Assembly: GCF_031880315.1 (NCBI RefSeq)
Contig: NZ_CP134771.1
Span: 3,870,501-3,934,500, forward strand
Length of the DNA: 64,000 nt
From: Pseudomonas baltica
GTDB lineage: Bacteria > Pseudomonadota > Gammaproteobacteria > Pseudomonadales > Pseudomonadaceae
Direction: 5' to 3'
The position numbers were made by a program, and so were the translations under genes. The notes beneath the pieces were generated by a model. It was not told the DNA's origin, did no database searches, and was given only the letters and a program-made list of their open reading frames with translations. Below are positions 15,019-22,973 of the stretch, piece by piece. Every line of letters begins with the position of its first letter. The first letter of the stretch is position 1.

Positions 15019-15804
15019 TTATTGAATGCTGAACGGAAAGTAGCGGTCGTTGATTTTCTGGTAGGTGCCGTCGCGGATGATTTCCTGCAGCGCCTGATTG
15101 AGGCGTTCGCGCAGGGGATCGCCTTTGCGCACGGCGATGCCGATCTTGTCGGCGGCGTCGATGGGTTTGTCCTTGAACTCGTAGTTTTTGCCGGCGTCGG
15201 TCTTCAGCCATTCGAACGTGGAGTATTTGTCGGCCAGGATCGCGTCGAGGTTGCCGGCGGCGAGTTCGTCGTAGAGCTCTTGCTGGGTGTCGTACAACAG
15301 GATATTGGCGCTGGCGCCGAGGTTGTCCTGCAGCCAGCCGCCGGCGAACGTGTCGCGCTGGGCGCCGAGGTTCTTGCCGGCCAGCGAGGGCAGGTCGGTC
15401 GGCAGGTCGGTGGTGATGGGCGCCAGGAACTGCAGCTTGTTGGTGTAGTAGGGCGTGGTGAAGTCGACGGCTTCGAGGCGATCGGGGGTGATCGACATCG
15501 ACGAGATCAGGAAATCGAAAGCATTGTTGTTGAGCGCGGGGATGATCAGGTCCCAGTCGGAGGTGACCACTGTGCATTCGACTTTCATCTTGGCGCACAG
15601 GGCGTTGCCGATGTCGACGTCGAAGCCCACCACCTGGCCGCCGGGGTCGCGGCCGTTGAACGGCGGGTGACCGGCTTCGACGCCCATGCGCAGCGTTGCA
15701 GTCGGTGGCGTGTCTGGGGTATCTGCGGTTTCGTCGGCCATCGCACTGAAGCTGAAAGCCAGGCTGGCGACGGCGGCCAGTAGCAGTTTGATGACGCTGT
15801 GCAT
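15019..15804 (-). CDS. Periplasmic amino-acid-binding protein (SBP family 3)
   Basis: A 261-residue protein from the ATG at 15804, with a clear signal peptide (MHSVIKLLLAAVASLAFSFS, cut near AMA-DET). The mature part shows the family 3 binding-protein pattern: LRMGVEAGHPPFNGRDPGG, VVGFDVDIGNALCAKM, FDFLISSMSITPDRLEAVDFTTPYYTNKLQF. It probably binds a polar or cationic amino acid. No permease or ATPase genes adjoin it, so it either serves a transporter elsewhere or acts as a sensor or enzyme. The frame is open upstream to 15924, but only the start at 15804 gives a signal peptide. It lies 9 bases upstream of the methyltransferase gene, so the two may be co-transcribed. Confidence 0.85.
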   Translation of the reverse strand: MHSVIKLLLAAVASLAFSFSAMADETADTPDTPPTATLRMGVEAGHPPFNGRDPGGQVVGFDVDIGNALCAKMKVECTVVTSDWDLIIPALNNNAFDFLISSMSITPDRLEAVDFTTPYYTNKLQFLAPITTDLPTDLPSLAGKNLGAQRDTFAGGWLQDNLGASANILLYDTQQELYDELAAGNLDAILADKYSTFEWLKTDAGKNYEFKDKPIDAADKIGIAVRKGDPLRERLNQALQEIIRDGTYQKINDRYFPFSIQ

Positions 15805-15975
15805 GGGGATGACGCTCCGTGTGGCGATCCGGCGATGTTGCCAGCTTTGCGATATGAGCGGAAAGCGGAATTTGGATCGAACGGCAGTGTATCGGTTCCC
15901 TGATGGGTCGGGTGGCTGAATCAATTCTTCAGTAGTGGCACGAGCGTTCTGAATTTGCTCCGGTATTACCGTGAG

Positions 15976-16160
15976 TGCACCAAAGTGTTACTGAGTTGCT
16001 CTTTTTGGTGCGCTTTCTTCGTGCGCCAGTGGGTAGTTCCGTAATGGGTTGCACCTCTTTCCATAAATGCTAGCAATATCATGTGCTTGTTTTGCGGGCT
16101 CTAGCGCTAGGGTGGTGCAACTTTCATCTGGTGCTGAAACATTTTGGCGCATTTCTTGCG
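15976..16160 (+). promoter_or_regulatory. Candidate sigma-54 promoter with NtrC-like half-sites upstream of gabP
   Basis: TGGCGCATTTCTTGC at 16145-16159 has the GG-N10-GC spacing of -24/-12 promoters, 87 bases before gabP. Upstream are five GCACC/GGTGC half-sites (15977, 16007, 16051, 16114, 16130). None form the standard GCACC-N5-GGTGC dyad, so NtrC control is only suggested. The rest of the 440-bp gap shows no gene. Confidence 0.35.
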
Positions 16161-16246
16161 TAAATAATCTGCAACGGCATGTTGCTTTCCTTTAACGGGG
16201 CACGGGGTCGCCGGACTATTCGCCTATTTTTGCAAAGGTAGTCTCA

Positions 16247-17656
16247 ATGAGCGGTACAAAATCCAACAATCTGGGGCAGGGGCTCAAGCAGCGCCATGTC
16301 ACCATGCTGTCCATTGCTGGCGTGATTGGCGCTGGTCTGTTCGTGGGCTCCGGGCATGCGATCGCGCAGGCGGGGCCGGCGGTGCTGCTGGCCTATGCGG
16401 CGGCAGGGACGCTGGTGGTGCTGGTCATGCGCATGCTGGCCGAGATGGCCGTGGCGTCGCCCGACACTGGTTCGTTCTCCATCTATGCCGACCGTGCTAT
16501 CGGTCACTGGGCCGGTTTCACCATCGGCTGGCTGTACTGGTGGTTCTGGGTACTGGTGATCCCCCTGGAGGCCAATGCGGCCGCCGGCATTCTGCACGCC
16601 TGGTTCCCAGGTATCGCGGTGTGGGTGTTCACGCTGGTGATCACCATTCTGCTGACCCTGACCAACCTGTTCAGCGTCAAGAACTACGGCGAGTTCGAGT
16701 TCTGGTTCGCGCTGGTCAAGGTGCTGGCGATCATCGCCTTCATCGTGCTGGGTGCGGCGGCGTTGTTCGGTTTGATTCCGGGCAGCCAGGTCAGTGGTGC
16801 GAGCCACATCTACGACACTCAGGGCTTCCTGCCTAACGGCATGGGCGCGGTCGTGGCAGCGATGCTGACCACCATGTTCTCGTTCATGGGGACCGAAATC
16901 GTCACCATCGCGGCGGCAGAATCCAAGGACCCAGGCACGCAAATCACCAAGGCCACCAACTCGGTGATCTGGCGGATCTTCCTGTTCTACCTTGTGTCGA
17001 TCTTCATGGTCGTGGCCTTGGTGCCGTGGAACGATCCGCGCCTGGCGGCCGTTGGCTCGTACCAGACCGTGCTCGACCTGATCGGTATCCCCAACGCCAA
17101 GTTGATCGTCGATCTGGTCGTGCTGGTCGCGGTGACCAGCTGCCTGAACTCGGCGCTGTACACCTCTTCGCGCATGCTCTACTCGCTGAGCAAGCGTGGT
17201 GATGCCCCGTCCGCCGCCCAGCGCACCAGCAGTGCCGGTACGCCGTATGTAGCGGTGTGGATGTCGACTGCAGCGGCGTTCGTCGCGGTGTTCGCCAACT
17301 ACGTGGCGCCGGCAGCCGTGTTCGATTTCCTGCTGGCCAGCTCCGGTGCCATCGCCCTGTTGGTGTACCTGGTGATCGCCGTGTCGCAACTGCGCATGCG
17401 TCAGAAGCGTGTGGCTGCGGGCGAGAAGATTGCCTTCAAGATGTGGCTGTTCCCGGGCCTGACCTATGTGGTCATCCTGTTCATCATCGGCGTGTTGACC
17501 ACCATGGCCATCCGCCCGGCCAACCAGGTAGAGATTTTCGCTACCGGTCTGCTGACCATTCTGGTGGTGGCCGCTGGGCTGCTGGTGTCGCGTCGCCGCA
17601 AGGCGCTGCAGCCATCCGCTCAGACTACCGCGCAGAGCTGGACGCCTGAGCGTTAA
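16247..17656 (+). CDS. gabP: GABA permease-like APC family amino-acid transporter
   Basis: A 469-residue inner-membrane protein of the amino acid-polyamine-organocation family. The N-terminus LGQGLKQRHVTMLSIAGVIG then GAGLFVGSG is the family signature for TM1, and about 12 membrane segments follow. MFSFMGTEIVTIAAAES is typical of the GabP/AnsP branch, and the overall sequence fits GABA permease, which imports 4-aminobutyrate with protons. Substrate assignment by family resemblance is moderately sure. The gene is monocistronic, ends in a strong terminator and has a sigma-54-like promoter upstream. Confidence 0.82.
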   Translation: MSGTKSNNLGQGLKQRHVTMLSIAGVIGAGLFVGSGHAIAQAGPAVLLAYAAAGTLVVLVMRMLAEMAVASPDTGSFSIYADRAIGHWAGFTIGWLYWWFWVLVIPLEANAAAGILHAWFPGIAVWVFTLVITILLTLTNLFSVKNYGEFEFWFALVKVLAIIAFIVLGAAALFGLIPGSQVSGASHIYDTQGFLPNGMGAVVAAMLTTMFSFMGTEIVTIAAAESKDPGTQITKATNSVIWRIFLFYLVSIFMVVALVPWNDPRLAAVGSYQTVLDLIGIPNAKLIVDLVVLVAVTSCLNSALYTSSRMLYSLSKRGDAPSAAQRTSSAGTPYVAVWMSTAAAFVAVFANYVAPAAVFDFLLASSGAIALLVYLVIAVSQLRMRQKRVAAGEKIAFKMWLFPGLTYVVILFIIGVLTTMAIRPANQVEIFATGLLTILVVAAGLLVSRRRKALQPSAQTTAQSWTPER

Positions 17657-17666
17657 GCAGCAGGCG

Positions 17667-17703
17667 AAAAAAAACCGCCGTCAGCGATGACGGCGGTTTT
17701 TTT
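17667..17703. terminator. Rho-independent terminator after gabP
   Basis: AAACCGCCGTCA-gcga-TGACGGCGGTTT followed by a T-run, with an A-run on the other side, so it can work in both directions. Confidence 0.9.
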
Positions 17704-17719
17704 ATGGGCGCAGGGTTGT

Positions 17720-17762
17720 CTGGGCGGGCCTCTTCGCGGGCAAGCCTTGCTCCCACAGGGTA
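17720..17762. repeat. Pseudomonas REP element (single)
   Basis: One copy of the cttcgcgggcaagccttgct/cccaca type, between the gabP terminator and the acyltransferase stop. Confidence 0.8.
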
Positions 17763-17792
17763 AGGCGCTGCTGCACGGTGGCAGCTATCAAA

Positions 17793-19679
17793 TTATTTAT
17801 ACAACTCCGGCATCACATAATTCTTCACGATGTAGATCGAGCCCTTTTCGCTCAGGTGCCCGTCATCGATCTGCAGCAGCGAGTTGTCGTCCCCCAGCCG
17901 TACCAGGCACGAGTTGGCGATGCACAGCTTGTCGATCAGCGAGACGAAATCCACGCTGCGCGCATCGATGAGCTTGGGCATGGCGCGGTTGGCGGCCATG
18001 ATCGACTGGTCCAGCGCCGCATCGGTGATATAGGCGTCGTTGCCGCCCCAGTGGCGGTTGGCGATCACGCTCGGCAGCGACGGTGCCCATTGCGGTAACG
18101 GCCCCATCAGCACGATATGTTTGACCCCGTAGCTCTTCAGGCGCGCAGCAATTTCGCCCCATTGGGTCTTGTCGTGGTCGCTCTTCTGCGCCATCACCAC
18201 CACGTCCGGGCGCAACGCCTGGATGCTGCTCAGGGCCAGACGGTTGGAGTAGTTGCAGGCGATGCGCTTGTCGGTGCTGCGCCCGGTGTCGTCCGTGAGG
18301 CTCGGTTTGCAGCTGGCCGATGCCACCTGGTAGAACGGCGTACCTTTCGCCAGCTCGGTGCGCAGCCCCAGCGACAAGGCCTGGGCGTGGGAATCGCCCC
18401 ACAGGAATACGCCGCCGTCGCCCTGCTTGCGGGTGCAGGCCGGGTCGATCGCCTGTTGATGGCGCTCGGTGAAGGCCGAGAAGGCATCGCACTTGAGCCA
18501 GTAGGACTCGTAGAGGTTCTTCTGCCGTGTGGCGTAGTCCTGCACGAAGCGCGCGCGGTCCGACACGCTGACGGTGCGTAATGGCGTGACAGCGCCCTCG
18601 GTGGCATTCACTGCGGCGGCGCCGACGAACACCGAGGCGATCAAGGCGCTGACCTGCGCGAAGGCCCAGCGCCGCTTCGGGCTGGCCTTGCGCGACGACG
18701 GGCTTTCGATGAACCGGTACGAGGCCGCCGCCACGGCAAAGGCGCAGGCGATTCCGCCGATGATGTGCGGCGTGCTGTGCAGCGAGCCCGCGTAGCTGAG
18801 CAGCACCACCACGGGCCAGTGCCAGAGATACAGCGAGTAGGAAACTTTACCGGTCCACTGCGAAAAGCGGTTGTTGGTGGCCACGCTGTCCTGTCGCGCC
18901 GCGACGATCATCGCCAGGGTCCCGAGCACCGGCAACAGGGCCAGGTAGCCGGGCCAGATGTCGTCCTCACTCAGCAGCCCGAAGCTGGCCACCAGCATCA
19001 GCAGCCCGGCGCCTTCGAGCAGGCGCTGGTGGCGCACGCCGAGCTTGAGCGGGTACAGGCAGGCCACACCCCCCGCCAGCAGCTCCCAGGCGCGCGAGGG
19101 CAGCAGATAGAACGCTGGTTGCGGCCACCACAGCGAACTGGCCACACAGAAGCCAAAGCCGGCCACACAGGCCGCCAGCACCACGCGACGCAGAGAGCGC
19201 AGCGGCATCAGTTTGCTGAGTGCCAGCAACGCGATGGGGTAGACCATGTAGAACTGCCACTCTACCGACAGCGACCAGGTGTGCAGCAGCCATTTTTCGT
19301 GGGCCGAGGCGGTGAAATAACCGGCCTCGTTCCAGTAGGTGAAGTTGGAGAAGAAACCCAGGCTGCTGGCGATGTGCTTGCCCAGTTGGCTGTACTCCAG
19401 CGGCAGCAGGTAGAACCAGCCAGCGCCCAGCAGTACCGCGCACAAGACTGCCAGCGCCGGGATGATCCGTTGCGCCCGCGATTTGTAGAAGGCCAGCAGG
19501 CCGAAGCTGCCGCTGTCCAGTTTGCGGAAGATGATGCCGGTGATCAAAAAGCCCGAGATCACGAAAAAGATATCGACCCCGGCAAAGCCGCCCGGCAGCC
19601 AGCCGGGGTTGAAGTGGAACAGCACCACGGCCACCACAGCGATGGCGCGCAAGCCGTTGATGTCTTTTCTGAAGTCCAT
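17793..19679 (-). CDS. OafA/YrhL-type O-acetyltransferase with SGNH domain
   Basis: A 628-residue protein in two parts. The first about 360 residues are an acyltransferase-3 membrane domain (FRKDINGLRAIAVVAVVLFH with the catalytic His, FAGVDIFFVISGFLITGI, then about ten membrane segments). The C-terminal part is an SGNH hydrolase-like domain outside the membrane, with GDSHA (VFLWGDSHAQALSLGL) and the DGHLS block holding the Asp-His pair. Such proteins acetylate O-antigen or other surface glycans. It follows the O-antigen-ligase-like gene by 33 bases on the same strand, which suggests shared action on lipopolysaccharide or exopolysaccharide. The full length is typical. Confidence 0.88.
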   Translation of the reverse strand: MDFRKDINGLRAIAVVAVVLFHFNPGWLPGGFAGVDIFFVISGFLITGIIFRKLDSGSFGLLAFYKSRAQRIIPALAVLCAVLLGAGWFYLLPLEYSQLGKHIASSLGFFSNFTYWNEAGYFTASAHEKWLLHTWSLSVEWQFYMVYPIALLALSKLMPLRSLRRVVLAACVAGFGFCVASSLWWPQPAFYLLPSRAWELLAGGVACLYPLKLGVRHQRLLEGAGLLMLVASFGLLSEDDIWPGYLALLPVLGTLAMIVAARQDSVATNNRFSQWTGKVSYSLYLWHWPVVVLLSYAGSLHSTPHIIGGIACAFAVAAASYRFIESPSSRKASPKRRWAFAQVSALIASVFVGAAAVNATEGAVTPLRTVSVSDRARFVQDYATRQKNLYESYWLKCDAFSAFTERHQQAIDPACTRKQGDGGVFLWGDSHAQALSLGLRTELAKGTPFYQVASASCKPSLTDDTGRSTDKRIACNYSNRLALSSIQALRPDVVVMAQKSDHDKTQWGEIAARLKSYGVKHIVLMGPLPQWAPSLPSVIANRHWGGNDAYITDAALDQSIMAANRAMPKLIDARSVDFVSLIDKLCIANSCLVRLGDDNSLLQIDDGHLSEKGSIYIVKNYVMPELYK

Positions 19680-19712
19680 GGTGCAGCTCCGGATTCGCCC
19701 CGCTGGGGGCGT

Positions 19713-21035
19713 TCAGGTCAGGTCGGGCAGATGGTCAGTGGTGGTCGGCGCATCGCGATTGTCCCGCAGGTCCTGAGCGCGGGCGGGGGTCGCCAGCAGC
19801 TTGGCCGATAGCGCGCGGCCGACTGCCAGGCCGAGGAACAGGTTGGAGGTGGCCACTTCGAACATGTCCGTGGTCCAGCCGATCATGATGATGCAGAAGC
19901 TGATCGCCAGCAGTGCGCGGCTCATCGGGTCCGGGCTGCGGATCAGCTTGAACAGCATCGGGATCTGCATCACGTACAGCGCTAGGCCGCCCAGCCCGAA
20001 CAGCGCCCACAGGTACACGGCGCTGCTGTCGGAGCCGATCAGGCGTTCGGCGCCCACCACCGGAAACAGCGCCACGCTGCTGCCGAACAGGCCGAAGCCG
20101 GCGCCGGTGACACTCCAGTGGGCATCGTTCACGGCATTGAAGGCGTTGGGCCAAGTGTTGACCAGGCGATCGTAGAACGAAGCGAAGCCGCCGGGATGGC
20201 TCACGGCATTGGGGTCGAAGTCGTACAGCAGGCTTACGATCGGCAGCGCCAGCCCGATCAGCACGGTGATGATCATCAGGATGCGGCTGGTCCAGTGCAG
20301 GTTGAGCACCATCAGCAGTACCAGGGTCAGCAGGAATGCCATGGCCGGCGCCTTGCTGGTCGTCAGCACGATGCCGTACAGCGAAATCATGCCGATGATG
20401 AACAGGAGAATTTTCGAGCGCACGAACATCACCAGGTACAGGGTGTGCACGGCGATGATGATCGACAGCACGTTGGACACCCGGGCGAAGCCAGCCAGCC
20501 GATCGACCTCGTCCGCCGCCCAGGTGGTGTTGGCCGAGAGCTCCTGGCCGTTGAGGAAGTAGCTGTAGCCCTTCCACGGCAGGGTGGTGAATTTATCCGC
20601 CAGCACGCCGATCAGCGAAAACAACAGGCACAAGCTTACCGCCCAGCAGAACAGCCGCCGCCGATGCAGCAGGTGATCGCTGCACACCAGGCCGAACAGC
20701 AGCGGGCCGAAGTTGAACAGGGTGAAGGCGACGTTGTTGGGCGCCGCGCCATGCAGCATCGCCAGCAACGCCGAAAGCACCAGCAGCAACAGGCCCAGCC
20801 ACAAACCACGCGAGCTCTTCATGGAGTGCAGCTCAAGGGCAAACATCGCCACGCAGGCGGCCTTGGGCATGTACATCAAGGCCGACAGCCCGGCCTGGTC
20901 GAAATAGAAGCGCAGGGCGCCGGAAAAGGTTTCGACCACGATCAGGCTGATGGCGACCCAGACCACCACGGTGGATTTGTTGAAGCTCAGCACCGAGGCC
21001 TTGGGGCGGCTGGGGTAAACGGGAGTCGACAGCAT
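19713..21035 (-). CDS. O-antigen ligase/polymerase-like membrane protein
   Basis: A 440-residue polytopic protein with about 10-12 membrane segments and a long periplasmic loop (SLLYDFDPNAVSHPGGFASF, YDRLVNTWPNAFNAVND), followed by WSVTGAGFGLFGSS. This organisation fits the WaaL/Wzy_C family. The family joins O-antigen to lipid A-core, or polymerises surface glycan. The sequence alone does not separate ligase from polymerase. It is upstream of the acetyltransferase in a probable two-gene operon. The gap between its start and the tRNA-Phe gene (21036-21427) holds the tRNA terminator and nothing else I can support. Confidence 0.72.
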   Translation of the reverse strand: MLSTPVYPSRPKASVLSFNKSTVVVWVAISLIVVETFSGALRFYFDQAGLSALMYMPKAACVAMFALELHSMKSSRGLWLGLLLLVLSALLAMLHGAAPNNVAFTLFNFGPLLFGLVCSDHLLHRRRLFCWAVSLCLLFSLIGVLADKFTTLPWKGYSYFLNGQELSANTTWAADEVDRLAGFARVSNVLSIIIAVHTLYLVMFVRSKILLFIIGMISLYGIVLTTSKAPAMAFLLTLVLLMVLNLHWTSRILMIITVLIGLALPIVSLLYDFDPNAVSHPGGFASFYDRLVNTWPNAFNAVNDAHWSVTGAGFGLFGSSVALFPVVGAERLIGSDSSAVYLWALFGLGGLALYVMQIPMLFKLIRSPDPMSRALLAISFCIIMIGWTTDMFEVATSNLFLGLAVGRALSAKLLATPARAQDLRDNRDAPTTTDHLPDLT

Positions 21036-21354
21036 AGGCCAGCCCTCCTGGGCGTGAATTTGGCGAGAGTCGTGAATAGGCGGAGGAGGGTGCTACGTGC
21101 AGGCGAGACGCCATGCTACCGCCCATTGAGCGGGTGGCCGTCAATCGGTGGTTCGATGTTTGGAGAGGGGGTGTCGGCGGCGAGGCGTCGCGGCTGACAG
21201 CGGTTGGGGCCTGGGATGGCCATGGGCAACCGAGCGGACAGTTCACCGCCAATCGGGCGGGGTGTCAAACATTTTGTAAAACTTCCCGCCGGACGACTTG
21301 CGCGAGCGAGGCTTACCCGAGAAGAGGCCAGTGCAGCCACTGCCAAATCCCAGG

Positions 21355-21382
21355 CAATAAAAAACCCGCACTAGGCGGGCCT
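21355..21382 (-). terminator. Terminator downstream of tRNA-Phe
   Basis: On the minus strand CCCGC-ctagt-GCGGG followed by TTTTTT, about 50 bases after the tRNA 3' end. Confidence 0.8.
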
Positions 21383-21427
21383 TTTAATGTTTTCAGATAC
21401 TGCGAACACCACCTGAAAACTGAAGAG

Positions 21428-21503
21428 TGGTGCCCAGAGACGGAATCGAACCGCCGACACGGGGATTTTCAATCCCCTGCTCTACCGACTGAGCTATCTG
21501 GGC
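21428..21503 (-). tRNA. tRNA-Phe (anticodon GAA)
   Basis: A 76-base tRNA with encoded CCA: acceptor GCCCAGA, D-arm AGCTCAGTCGGTAGAGC, anticodon arm GGGGATTGAAAATCCCC with GAA, T-arm GGCGGTTCGATTCCGTC and 3' TCTGGGCACCA. A good sigma-70 promoter is immediately upstream and a terminator downstream, so it is a single-gene unit. Confidence 0.97.
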
Positions 21504-21513
21504 AACGGGGCGC

Positions 21514-21542
21514 ATTAAACTGGTTTTTCGAGGAGTCGTCAA
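21514..21542 (-). promoter_or_regulatory. Sigma-70 promoter of tRNA-Phe
   Basis: On the minus strand TTGACG and TTTAAT are separated by 17 bases and end 10 bases before the tRNA 5' end. Confidence 0.75.
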
Positions 21543-21594
21543 GCGCGAGATCAAAAAAAATTGCAATTAATACCGTCGCTTACGAAATTCCCCT

Positions 21595-21867
21595 TTATTC
21601 AGCGGGCGGAACGTAGCCGTCGGCCTGGGCGTATTCCTCGCCGGACAGGTACTTGTCCATCTCGCCCTGAAGGAATTTGCGGTCCTCGGTGTTCATCATG
21701 TTCAACCGGCGTTCGTTGATCAGCAGGGTCTGGTGCTTCTGCCAGTCGGCCCAGGCCTTGGCCGAGACGTGATTGAAGATGTCTTCGCCCTTGGCGCCTG
21801 GGTATGGGGGGCGCTCCAGGCCAGGCAGTTCTTCTTTGTATTTGCGGCAGTTAACGGTGCGGGTCAT
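21595..21867 (-). CDS. yggX: Probable Fe(2+)-trafficking protein YggX
   Basis: A 90-residue protein with the full YggX pattern: [20 protein letters not shown] with the single conserved Cys, [37 protein letters not shown] and a [11 protein letters not shown] segment. It is linked to iron handling and protection of Fe-S clusters from oxidation. It overlaps the mutY stop by 4 bases (ATGA), the usual gammaproteobacterial pairing; MutY itself has an Fe-S cluster. Confidence 0.95.
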   Translation of the reverse strand: MTRTVNCRKYKEELPGLERPPYPGAKGEDIFNHVSAKAWADWQKHQTLLINERRLNMMNTEDRKFLQGEMDKYLSGEEYAQADGYVPPAE

Positions 21868-22973
21868 TGCGACTCTCCTGAATTCAAGACTTCGGCCGCG
21901 CGTTTGAGCAGTTTCTTCACGGGGGCGGCTAGGCCCAGGCGCGGCGGGGTGGCGAGGTTATACCAGAGCCAGTCGGCCTCGGCCACGTGGCTGGCGTCGG
22001 CTTGCACTTCCACCAGCCAGGGTTCGATGGCCAGCTGAAAGTGGCTGAAGGTGTGGGTGAGCGCGGGCAGGGCCTTGGGGGTGGCCATGTGCAGTGCGTG
22101 CTGGGCGGCCAGGTGCTCGATGTCGGCAAAGTCGTCCAGTTCCGGCAGGCTCCATAAACCGCCCCATAGGCCGGTGGACGGGCGCCGGTACAGGAGGATG
22201 GCGCCGTCGCGGGCTAGCAGCGGCATCAGCGTGCGCTTTTGCGGGATGCTCTTGCGCGGCTTGGGGATCGGGTAGCGGATCTCGAGGCCGAGCATGTGCG
22301 CCTCGCAGCTGCGCTCCAGCGGGCACAGCAGGCAGCTGGGCTTGCTGCGGGTGCAGAGCGTGGCGCCCAGGTCCATCATCGCCTGAGTGTAGTCGTTGAC
22401 GCGGCTGTGGGGCGTGTAGAGCTCGGCATTGGCCCACAGCGCCTTGGCCACCTTCGGCTCGCCGGGGTAGCCCTCCTGCGCGGTGTAGCGGGCCAGCACG
22501 CGCTTGACGTTGCCATCGAGGATCGGCGCGCGCAGGCCCATGCTGATGCTGGCGATGGCGCCTGCGGTCGACAGCCCGATGCCGGGCAGTTCGACGAGTT
22601 TTTCCACGTCTCGGGGGAATTCGCCGCCGTACAGGGCCACCACCATCTGCGCGGTCCGTTGCAGGTTGCGCGCGCGGGTGTAGTAGCCCAGTCCGGTCCA
22701 CAGGTGCAGTACTTCGTCTTCCGGCGCCGCTGCCAAGGCTTCGACGGTGGGCAATGCCTCCATGAAGCGGTCGAAGTACTGGAGCACGGTGCTGACTTGC
22801 GTCTGCTGCAGCATGATCTCCGAGACCCACACCCGGTACGGGTTGATGCCCTGCTGCCAGGGCAGGTCGTGGCGGCCATGGCGGTCGAACCACTCCAGCA
22901 CGGCGCTGGAGAACTGTTCGGGGCTCATGCGCTGCCCGGTGTGCGGCTTTCCATCAAGGGGCAGTGCGTTCAT
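21864..22973 (-). CDS. mutY: A/G-specific adenine DNA glycosylase MutY
   Basis: It removes adenine mispaired with 8-oxoguanine. The catalytic Glu lies in [15 protein letters not shown], the helix-hairpin-helix is [17 protein letters not shown] with the active Asp in [12 protein letters not shown], and four Cys of the Fe-S cluster are in [19 protein letters not shown]-terminal NUDIX-like domain ([20 protein letters not shown]) recognises 8-oxoG. The frame begins at 22973, coupled to the asmA stop (ATGA); an internal ATG at 22928 ([10 protein letters not shown]) matches the common annotated start, so the first 15 residues are uncertain. It forms an operon asmA-mutY-yggX. Confidence 0.95.
   Translation of the reverse strand: MNALPLDGKPHTGQRMSPEQFSSAVLEWFDRHGRHDLPWQQGINPYRVWVSEIMLQQTQVSTVLQYFDRFMEALPTVEALAAAPEDEVLHLWTGLGYYTRARNLQRTAQMVVALYGGEFPRDVEKLVELPGIGLSTAGAIASISMGLRAPILDGNVKRVLARYTAQEGYPGEPKVAKALWANAELYTPHSRVNDYTQAMMDLGATLCTRSKPSCLLCPLERSCEAHMLGLEIRYPIPKPRKSIPQKRTLMPLLARDGAILLYRRPSTGLWGGLWSLPELDDFADIEHLAAQHALHMATPKALPALTHTFSHFQLAIEPWLVEVQADASHVAEADWLWYNLATPPRLGLAAPVKKLLKRAAEVLNSGESQ

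Noticed and set aside
15935..15950. TGGCACGAGCGTTCTG as a sigma-54 promoter
   Set aside because: The -24 part matches, but the essential GC at -12 is missing.
16244..17389. A 381-codon minus-strand frame opposite gabP
   Set aside because: Rich in His, Gln, Arg and Asp as expected of antisense frames of GC-rich genes; the plus strand holds a clear transporter.
21113..21616. A long frame across tRNA-Phe containing ETESNRRHGDFQSPALP
   Set aside because: This is the usual antisense translation of a tRNA gene and has no domain.
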